Assembly: GCA_021845985.1 (NCBI GenBank)
Contig: JAJZES010000030.1
Coordinates: 1-64,000, forward strand
Direction of reading: 5' to 3'
From: Pseudomonadota bacterium
Lineage (GTDB): Bacteria > Pseudomonadota > Alphaproteobacteria > Acetobacterales > Acetobacteraceae
Length of the DNA stretch: 64,000 nucleotides
Every line of letters begins with the position of its first letter. The stretch's first letter is position 1. Position numbers and translations under genes: made by a program. Under the pieces are notes generated by a model, which was not told the DNA's origin, did not search any database, and saw nothing but the letters and a program-made list of their open reading frames with translations. Positions 57,663 to 64,000 of the stretch are shown here, one piece after another.

Positions 57663-58729
57663 CGCTGGCCGTCGCGCTCACCGACCGGCGCGGGCTGGCG
57701 GTGGCGTTCGAGGTGCCGGGCGCCGGCGTCACCGCGCTGTTCGGCCCGTCGGGTGCGGGCAAATCCAGCGTGCTGGCCGCCGCCGCCGGCGTGTTCCGCC
57801 CCGATGCCTGCCGCATCATGCTCGATGGCACGGTGCTGGCCGACACCGCCGCCGGCATCTGGCTGCCGCCGGAGCGGCGCCGCGTCGGCCTGGTGTTTCA
57901 GGACGCGCGGCTGTTTCCGCACATGACGGTGGCGGCCAACCTGCGCTACGGGCTGCGCCGGGCGCCGCCGGGGGCGATCCGCTTCGACGAGGTGGTGGCG
58001 CTGCTCGGCCTCGCCGCGCTGCTCGCCCGCCGCCCGCGCACCCTCTCGGGCGGCGAGCGGCAGCGGGTGGCGATCGGCCGCGCCCTGCTGGCGCAACCCC
58101 GCCTACTGCTGATGGACGAGCCGCTGGCCGGCCTCGACGCGGCGCGCAAATCCGAGATCCTGCCCTATCTGGCGCGGCTGAAATCGGCGCTGACGCTGCC
58201 GGTGCTCTACGTCAGCCATGCGCTGGAGGAGGTCGCCAGCCTCGCCGACAGCCTGGTGCTGCTGGAGGCCGGGCGGGTGCTGGCGGCGGGGACGCTGGAG
58301 GCGATGGCGGCGCGCGCCGATCTGCCGCTGGCGCGGCGCGATGATGCTGCGGCGCTGCTCGACGCGCGGGTCGCCGTCCACGTCACGGCGCGGCGGCTGA
58401 CCCGGCTTGAGCATGGCGGCCTGTCGCTGCTGGTGCCGCTGCTGGCGGCGCCGCCGGGCACGCTGCTGCGGCTGCGCATCCCGGCGCGCGAGGTGATCCT
58501 CGCCCGCCACGACGCCGCGGCGCTGGGCGACGTGCTCAGCCTGCACAATATCCTTCCCGCCACGGTGCGGCGGGTGGCCGAGGATCGCGGCGCCGCCCTG
58601 GTCGAACTGGACGCGGGCGGCGCCGCGCTGCTGTCGCGGGTCACGTCGGACGCGGTGGCGCGGCTCGGCATCGTCCCCGGCGGCGCGGTGCTGGCGCTGG
58701 TCAAATCGATGTCGGTCGCGGTGCTGTGA
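57659..58729 (+). CDS. modC: ModC, molybdate ABC transporter ATPase
   Basis: 356 residues: Walker A GPSGAGKSS (29-37), signature LSGGERQRVAIGRALL, Walker B LLLMDEPLAGLD and a C-terminal molybdate-binding TOBE (Mop) domain (LSLHNILPATVRRVAEDRGAALVELDAGGAALLSRVTSDA). Energises ModB. Followed, after 136 bases, by a molybdopterin enzyme, which fits molybdate demand. Confidence 0.92.
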   Translation: MTLAVALTDRRGLAVAFEVPGAGVTALFGPSGAGKSSVLAAAAGVFRPDACRIMLDGTVLADTAAGIWLPPERRRVGLVFQDARLFPHMTVAANLRYGLRRAPPGAIRFDEVVALLGLAALLARRPRTLSGGERQRVAIGRALLAQPRLLLMDEPLAGLDAARKSEILPYLARLKSALTLPVLYVSHALEEVASLADSLVLLEAGRVLAAGTLEAMAARADLPLARRDDAAALLDARVAVHVTARRLTRLEHGGLSLLVPLLAAPPGTLLRLRIPAREVILARHDAAALGDVLSLHNILPATVRRVAEDRGAALVELDAGGAALLSRVTSDAVARLGIVPGGAVLALVKSMSVAVL

Positions 58730-58865
58730 GCCGCCGCCGCGCTCACCTCGGCCCGCCGCCGCCGCGCGGCGCCGTTCGGGCCGCGTGCTGCGCTGCAGCA
58801 CCTGTGGGGTTTTCGCGCCGCGCCGGCCGCCCTATCTCCCACCCACGCGCCGCAGGAGAGCACCG

Positions 58866-61169
58866 ATGGATGCCATGCCAACCGACCGTTTCGCCATCGG
58901 CCAGCCAGTGCCGCGCACCGAAGACCCGACGCTGCTGCGCGGCCAGGGCCGCTATACCGACGACCTGAACCTGCCCGGACAGGCCTATGGGGTGATCGTG
59001 CGCAGCCGCATCGCCCACGGCGTGCTGCGCGGCATCGACGCCGAGGCCGCCCGCGCCATGCCGGGCGTGCTGGCGGTGCTGACCGCCGCCGACCTCACCG
59101 AAGCCGGCATCCGGCCGATGCCGGCCAATCTGTTCGGCCAGAACCACGACGGCCGCGACATCCCCAAACCGCCGCAGATGGCGCTGACCGGCGACAAGGT
59201 GCGCTATGTCGGCGACCCGCTGGCGATGGTGGTGGCGGAGACGCTGGCGCAGGCCAAGGACGCCGCCGAAGCGGTGTTCGCCGATATCGAGCCGCTGCCG
59301 GCGGTGACCTCGGCGGAAGCCGCGGACGCGCCGGGCGCGCCGCTGATCCATGCCGCGGTGGCCGGCAATCTGGCGCTCGACTGGCATTTCGGCGACCGTG
59401 CCGCGGTCGCCGCGGCGTTCGCACGGGCGGCGCATGTGGTGCGGCTGGAGATGGTCAACAGCCGCATCGTCGTCGCCCCGCTGGAGCCGCGCGCGGCGCT
59501 GGCCGAATATGATCCCGAGGATGATCGCCACATCCTGCGCGTCGGCTCGCAGGGGGTGTTCGGCATGCGCGCCTCGCTGGCCGCGGTGCTCGGCGTCCCG
59601 CCCGACCGGGTGCGCGTGCTGACCGGCAATGTCGGCGGCTCGTTCGGCATGAAATACACCGCCTATCCCGAATATATCTGCGCCCTGGCGGCGGCGCGGC
59701 GGCTCGGCCGGCCAGTGAAATGGACCGATGAGCGCAGCGACAGTTTCCTGTCCGACAGCCACGGCCGGGCGTCGCGCGTCAGCGGCGAACTGGCGCTCGA
59801 CGCGGCCGGCACGTTCCTTGCCGTGCGCATCACCGGGCGGGCCGAACTCGGCGCCTATCTGTCCAACGCCACCAGCCTGCCGGCGACGATGAACGTGGTG
59901 AAGAACGTCATCGGCGTGTACCGCACGCCGCTGGTCGAGGTGACGACGCGCTGCCTTTACACCAACGCCACCCCGGTCGGCGCCTATCGCGGCGCCGGCC
60001 GGCCGGAGGGCAATTACTACATGGAGCGGCTGGTCGATGCGGCGGCGCGGCAGACCGGCATCGACGTGCTGACGCTGCGCCGGCGCAACCAGATCGCGCC
60101 CGACGCCATGCCCTATGCCGCCCCTTCCGGCATGAGCTACGACAGCGGCGATTTCCCGGCGCTGCTCGACCGCGCGCTGGAGGCGGCCGACTGGCACGGC
60201 TACGCCGCCCGCGCCGCAGACAGCCGCCGCCGCGGCCGGGTGCGCGGGCGCGGCATCGGCCAGTATCTGGAAGTCACCGCGCCGCAATCGCCCGAGATGG
60301 GCGGCATCCGCTTCGCCGAGGACGGCACCGTCACCATCGTCACCGGCACGCTTGATTACGGCCAGGGCCACGCGGCGCCGTTCGCGCAAGTGCTGCACAG
60401 CCGGCTCGGCGTGCCGTTCGCCGCGATCCGGCTGGTGCAGGGCGATTCCGATCAGTTGCTGGCCGGCGGCGGCACCGGCGGCTCGCGCAGCATCATGCAG
60501 AGCGGCGCCGCCATCCTCGCCGCCGCCGAGCGGGTGATCGAGAACGGCATCAAAAGCGCCGCCGAGGCGCTGGAGGCGGCCGCGGCCGACATCGTCTTCG
60601 CCGACGGCGCCTTCCGCATCGCCGGCACCGACCGCGCCATCGGCATCATGGAGCTGGCGGCGCGCGACCCGGCTTCGCTCAGCGCCTCCCTGGTCAACCC
60701 GGGCGTGCCGAGCGCCTTCCCCAACGGCTGCCACATCGCCGAGCTCGAGGTCGATCCGACCACCGGCCAGGTCGATGTCATCCGCTACGTCATGGTCAAC
60801 GATTTCGGGGTCGAGGTGAACCCGCTGCTGGTCGCCGGCCAGGCGCATGGCGGCGTCGCCCAGGGCATCGGCCAGATCCTCGGCGAGGCGGTGCGCTATG
60901 ACGAGGACGGGCAATTGCTCACCGGCTCGTTCATGGACTACGCCCTGCCGCGCGCCGACAGCGTGCCCGGCTTCACCGTGATCAGCCACCCGGTGCCGGC
61001 GCGCAGCAACCCGCTCGGCGTCAAGGGCTGCGGCGAGGCCGGCTGCGCCGGCAGCCTGCCGGCGGTGATGAACGCGCTGACCGATGCGCTGGCGCAACTC
61101 GGTGTGGCGCATATCGACATGCCGGCGACGCCGCCGGTGGTCTGGCAGGCGATCCGCGATGCCGCCTGA
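58866..61169 (+). CDS. Xanthine dehydrogenase-family molybdopterin-binding subunit
   Basis: 767 residues, form II large subunit: PRTEDPTLLRGQGRYTDDL, GQNHDGRDIPKPP, AYRGAGRPEGNYYMERLVD and the catalytic KGCGEAGCAG (Glu724). Contains the two-part domain plan of the XDH/CoxL group, but AYRGAGR rather than the carbon-monoxide-specific AYRCSFR excludes CO dehydrogenase. The usual partners (2Fe2S and FAD subunits) are not encoded nearby. It lies directly after modBC. Substrate unknown. Confidence 0.88.
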   Translation: MDAMPTDRFAIGQPVPRTEDPTLLRGQGRYTDDLNLPGQAYGVIVRSRIAHGVLRGIDAEAARAMPGVLAVLTAADLTEAGIRPMPANLFGQNHDGRDIPKPPQMALTGDKVRYVGDPLAMVVAETLAQAKDAAEAVFADIEPLPAVTSAEAADAPGAPLIHAAVAGNLALDWHFGDRAAVAAAFARAAHVVRLEMVNSRIVVAPLEPRAALAEYDPEDDRHILRVGSQGVFGMRASLAAVLGVPPDRVRVLTGNVGGSFGMKYTAYPEYICALAAARRLGRPVKWTDERSDSFLSDSHGRASRVSGELALDAAGTFLAVRITGRAELGAYLSNATSLPATMNVVKNVIGVYRTPLVEVTTRCLYTNATPVGAYRGAGRPEGNYYMERLVDAAARQTGIDVLTLRRRNQIAPDAMPYAAPSGMSYDSGDFPALLDRALEAADWHGYAARAADSRRRGRVRGRGIGQYLEVTAPQSPEMGGIRFAEDGTVTIVTGTLDYGQGHAAPFAQVLHSRLGVPFAAIRLVQGDSDQLLAGGGTGGSRSIMQSGAAILAAAERVIENGIKSAAEALEAAAADIVFADGAFRIAGTDRAIGIMELAARDPASLSASLVNPGVPSAFPNGCHIAELEVDPTTGQVDVIRYVMVNDFGVEVNPLLVAGQAHGGVAQGIGQILGEAVRYDEDGQLLTGSFMDYALPRADSVPGFTVISHPVPARSNPLGVKGCGEAGCAGSLPAVMNALTDALAQLGVAHIDMPATPPVVWQAIRDAA

Positions 61170-61941
61170 GGCACGCCTCGCGGCGCTGCCGATGTATGAC
61201 GAGGCGGAATACGCCGCCGCCAACGATGCGCTGTGGGCGCGCATCGCCGCGGCGCTGGACGCGCCAGAGCGGCTGACCCGCGGCATGGCGCTGCCGGCGC
61301 TGTGGACCGATGCGCGGCTGCGGCTGGCGCAGACCTGCGGCTGGCCGTTCGCCACCACCCTTGCCGGGCGCGTCAGCCTGCTGGCGACGCCGATCTACGA
61401 TCTCCCCGGCTGCGACGGCGCCACCCATTGCGCCTTCGTCGTGGTGCGCGAGGCCGATCCGGCGGCAGACCTCGCCGGGCTGCGCGGGCGGCGGCTGGCG
61501 CTGAACGGGTGGGACAGCAACACCGGGATGAACCTGCTGCGCGCCCTGGTCGCCCCGCTGGCCGAGGGCGGGCGGTTCTTCGGCGCCATCATCGAGACCG
61601 GCGCCCATCGCGCCAGCCTGGGCGCGGTGGCCGACGGGCGGGCCGACGTGGCGAGCGTCGATTGCGTGACCTTCGGCCTGCTGCGCCGCCACGCGCCGGC
61701 GGCGGTCGCCGGGCTGCGCGTGCTGGCCGAGACGCCGCGCGCTCCGGCGCTGCCGTTCATCACCCGCGCCGCGGCCGAGCCGGGGGCGGAGATTGAAACC
61801 CTGCGCGCCGCCCTCAGCGCCGCCCTGCCGGCGCCGCAACTCGGGCTGGCCGGCGTCGCAATACTGACGCCGGCCGCCTACGCCGTGTTGCCCGACATGG
61901 CGGCGCAGGCGGCGCGGCGCGGCTACAAGGCGCTCGCCTGA
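61159..61941 (+). CDS. PhnD-like (phosphate/phosphonate-type) binding protein, no signal peptide
   Basis: 260 residues beginning MPPEARLAALPMYD, with CDGATHCAFVVVREADP, RRLALNGWDSNTGMNLLRA and ETGAHRASLGAVADGRADVASVDCVT, the PhnD/SsuA-like ligand-binding fold. There is no leader peptide, so it is expected in the cytoplasm; such proteins are frequent in Alphaproteobacteria with unknown ligands. Starts 11 bases before the end of the molybdopterin subunit gene, so translation is coupled. Confidence 0.75.
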   Translation: MPPEARLAALPMYDEAEYAAANDALWARIAAALDAPERLTRGMALPALWTDARLRLAQTCGWPFATTLAGRVSLLATPIYDLPGCDGATHCAFVVVREADPAADLAGLRGRRLALNGWDSNTGMNLLRALVAPLAEGGRFFGAIIETGAHRASLGAVADGRADVASVDCVTFGLLRRHAPAAVAGLRVLAETPRAPALPFITRAAAEPGAEIETLRAALSAALPAPQLGLAGVAILTPAAYAVLPDMAAQAARRGYKALA

Positions 61942-61951
61942 GCCCGACGGA

Positions 61952-62647
61952 TCAGCGTTTGGCGAACTGCGTCTTGCCGAACAGCACCTCGCGCTCGGCG
62001 TCGGTCATGGTGCCCTGGCGCTGGTTCTGCGCCAGCACGGCGACGCCGCGCTGCACCGCCGGGCGCGCCTCGATCGCCGCGAACCACCGCCTGATGTTGG
62101 GGAAGTCGGCAAAGTCGATGCCCCGCCGCTCCGGCGCGCGCAGCCACGGCCAGGTGGCGATGTCGGCGATGGAATAGTCGTCGCCGGCCAGAAACGCCGC
62201 CTCCGCCAGCCGCTTCTCCAGCACCCCGTGCAGGCGCCGGACCTCGTTGGCGTAGCGGTCCATGGCGTAGGGGATCTTTTCCGGCGCGTAGTTATGGAAA
62301 TGGCCGTACTGGCCGAACATCGGCCCGACCCCGCCCATCTGGAACATCAGCCATTGCAGGCACGCATAGCGCGCCCTCGGCTCCTGCGGCATCAGCCGGC
62401 CGGTCTTTTCCGCCAGATAGATCAGGATGGCGCCCGATTCGAACAGATGCAGCGGCTTGCCGCCCGGCCCGTCGGGATCGACGATCGCCGGAATGCGGTG
62501 GTTCGGCGTGATCGCCAGGAACTCCGGACGGAACTGCTCGGCCGCGCCGATATTCACCGGGACGATCTTATAGGGCAGGCCCAGCTCCTCGACGGCGATA
62601 TGAACCTTGTGGCCGTTCGGGGTCGGCCAGCTCCAGATTTCCAGCAT
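61952..62647 (-). CDS. Glutathione S-transferase (YghU/YfcG-like)
   Basis: 231 residues. N-terminal thioredoxin-like domain (MLEIWSWPTPNGHKVHIAVEELGLPYKIVPVNIG) with the RIPAIVD and FESGAILIYLAEKTG elements that bind glutathione, and a helical C-terminal domain (YSIADIATWPW). This nu-class pattern matches the disulfide-bond oxidoreductases YfcG/YghU. Catalytic residue is probably the Thr/Asn pair near 9-11. Convergent with the PhnD-like gene. Confidence 0.9.
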   Translation of the reverse strand: MLEIWSWPTPNGHKVHIAVEELGLPYKIVPVNIGAAEQFRPEFLAITPNHRIPAIVDPDGPGGKPLHLFESGAILIYLAEKTGRLMPQEPRARYACLQWLMFQMGGVGPMFGQYGHFHNYAPEKIPYAMDRYANEVRRLHGVLEKRLAEAAFLAGDDYSIADIATWPWLRAPERRGIDFADFPNIRRWFAAIEARPAVQRGVAVLAQNQRQGTMTDAEREVLFGKTQFAKR

Positions 62648-62714
62648 GCACAGGTGCTCCGTGGGGTGAGAGCGGCATATGGGGCGCGCCGCTGGGCTGC
62701 GCTATCCTGCCGCC

Positions 62715-64000
62715 ATGACCGATCCTGATCTGCCGGCGCTGGCCGCCCGACTGCGGCGCGAGACCACCGCCGAGGTGCGCTTTTCCGCCGCCGACCGCGG
62801 CCGCTACGCCACCGACGCCTCGATCTATCAGATGATGCCGCTCGGCGTCGTGGTGCCGCGCAGCCTCGACGACGTGGCGGCGACGATTGCCCTGGCGCGT
62901 GCCGCCGGCGCCCCGGTGCTGGCGCGCGGCGGCGGCACCAGCCAGTGCGGGCAGACGGTCAACCGCGCCGTGGTCATCGACTTCAGCAAATATCTGCGCC
63001 GGGTGCTCGACATCGACCTCGCGACGATGACCGCGCGGGTCGAGCCGGGGCTGGTGCTCGGCCATCTGAACGCGGCGCTGGCGCCGCACGACGTGTTTTT
63101 CGCCGTCGATCCCTCGACCCATGCGCGCTGCACCATCGGAGGCATGGCCGGCAACAATTCCTGCGGCGCCAAATCCATCCGCTACGGGCTGATGGCCGAC
63201 AATGTGCGCGCCATCGACGCCATCCTGGCCGACGGCACCCGGCAGCGCTTCGCCGCCGCGACGGCGGCCGAAACGCCGCGTATCGCCGCCCTGGTGCAGC
63301 GCCTTGCCGCACTCGGCGCGCGCGAGGCGGCGGAGATCGCGGCGCGCTTCCCCCGCCTGCTGCGCCGCGTCGGCGGCTACAACATCGACGCCCTGGTCGG
63401 CCCGCCGAACCTCGCCCGGCTGCTGGTCGGCTCGGAGGGCACGCTCGCCGTCTCCGCCGCGCTGGAGCTGCAACTGCACCGCCGCCTGCCGCACAAGACG
63501 CTCGGCATCTGCCAGTTCCCGAGCTTCGCCGACGCCATGCGGGCGACCCGGCATCTCGTCGCGCTGGCGCCGCACGCCGTCGAACTGGTCGATCAGACGA
63601 TGATCGCGCTCGGCCGGCAGATCCCGCTCTACCGCGACACCATCGCCGAAATGCTGCGCGGCGCGCCGGGCAGCCTGCTGCTGGTCGAGTTCCACGGCGA
63701 GGACGCCGCCGGCGTGCTGGCGCGGCTCGACGATCTCGACACCGCGATGGCCGATCTCGGCTATCCCGGCGCCGTCGTGCGCGCCACCGATGCCGCCTTT
63801 CAGGCCCGCATCGCCGCGGTGCGCGAGGCCGGGCTGAACATCATGATGTCGATGCAGGGCGACGCCAAGCCGGTCTCCTTCATCGAGGACTGCGCCGTGC
63901 CGCTCGACGATCTCGCCGACTACACCGCGCGGCTGAGCGAGGTGTTCGCCCGCCACGGCGTGCAGGGCACCTGGTACGCGCACGCCTCGGTCGGCTGCCT
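62715..64000 (+). CDS. FAD-linked oxidase (GlcD/D-lactate dehydrogenase-like), 5' part
   Basis: Open from ATG 62715 to the window edge (428 codons visible, no stop). It starts MTDPDLPALAARLRRETT, then the PCMH-type FAD domain with ARGGGTSQCGQTV near 74 and STHARCTIGGMAGNNSCGAKSIRYGLMADN near 134-165, then the substrate-binding part with LLVGSEGTLAVSAALELQL. FAD-binding oxidoreductase acting on a 2-hydroxy acid is the likely type. Some relatives carry a C-terminal 4Fe-4S (GlpC-like) domain, which would lie beyond the window. Confidence 0.85.
   Translation, partial: MTDPDLPALAARLRRETTAEVRFSAADRGRYATDASIYQMMPLGVVVPRSLDDVAATIALARAAGAPVLARGGGTSQCGQTVNRAVVIDFSKYLRRVLDIDLATMTARVEPGLVLGHLNAALAPHDVFFAVDPSTHARCTIGGMAGNNSCGAKSIRYGLMADNVRAIDAILADGTRQRFAAATAAETPRIAALVQRLAALGAREAAEIAARFPRLLRRVGGYNIDALVGPPNLARLLVGSEGTLAVSAALELQLHRRLPHKTLGICQFPSFADAMRATRHLVALAPHAVELVDQTMIALGRQIPLYRDTIAEMLRGAPGSLLLVEFHGEDAAGVLARLDDLDTAMADLGYPGAVVRATDAAFQARIAAVREAGLNIMMSMQGDAKPVSFIEDCAVPLDDLADYTARLSEVFARHGVQGTWYAHASVGC

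Noticed and set aside
58743-61358. Long open frame opposite the molybdopterin subunit gene
   Set aside because: Same artefact of GC-rich antisense DNA; the forward frame has full domain signatures.

Overview
High-GC (roughly 70%) bacterial chromosome window, densely coded on both strands, with many 4-base ATGA/GTGA stop-start overlaps. Gene content (electron transfer flavoprotein with hydroxyacyl-CoA dehydrogenase, a ChvG/ChvI-like two-component pair, a metX-metW pair divergent from chorismate mutase-hisC-tyrA, AtzE/G/H-type hydrolases) points to an alphaproteobacterium, most likely Rhodospirillales/Acetobacteraceae-like. The order-level placement is inference; no rRNA or tRNA gene was seen to confirm it.

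Layout: (1) 0.2-5.3 kb, etfB-etfA-hbd, then 6-phosphogluconate dehydrogenase, rpiA and an atypical SDR. (2) 5.3-13.2 kb, a surface-polysaccharide cluster: heptose-7-phosphate kinase-like HddA, a methyltransferase-like protein, a degenerate glycosyltransferase, a beta-sandwich protein, a sugar epimerase and a 938-residue multidomain glycosyltransferase. (3) 13.2-21.6 kb, a complete high-affinity potassium system, kdpFABCDE, with a PTS EIIA(Ntr)-like gene at its distal end and a tiny ORF before kdpF. (4) 21.7-33.0 kb, a nitrogen-scavenging locus for biuret/carboxybiuret/allophanate: AtzG, AtzE, AtzH, then an ISAs1 transposase remnant and a REP/RAYT module, then AtzF diverging from a BMP-type ABC transporter operon that also encodes a BiuH-like biuret hydrolase and a small Cys-rich exported protein. 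The AtzF/transporter intergenic region carries two divergent sigma-54-type promoter matches. (5) 33.1-38.3 kb, a complete five-gene peptide-type ABC transporter, convergent with an AidB-like acyl-CoA dehydrogenase.

(6) 40-47.3 kb, a DUF2066 protein, small exported/lipoprotein genes, a CheY-like receiver protein, a lipoprotein-ChvI-ChvG operon preceded by phased GTCAC half-sites, an HU-like protein, and a polar amino acid transporter (binding protein and permease) without an ATPase, ending in a 38-bp tandem repeat. (7) 47.3-53.8 kb, a subtilase, metW, metX, and divergently chorismate mutase/degenerate prephenate dehydratase, hisC and tyrA. (8) 53.8-55.4 kb, a cupin protein, a FitAB-type toxin-antitoxin module whose toxin is frameshifted, and a possible AbrB-antitoxin relic. 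(9) 55.5-64 kb, comM, modB and modC, a lone xanthine-dehydrogenase-family molybdopterin subunit, a PhnD-like protein without signal peptide, a glutathione S-transferase, and the 5' part of an FAD-linked oxidase running off the window.

The best candidate for something little described is region 4: a sigma-54-regulated uptake and hydrolysis pathway in which biuret and 1-carboxybiuret would converge on allophanate and then ammonia, with no cyanuric acid hydrolase (AtzD) in view and a mobile REP/RAYT module separating its two halves.
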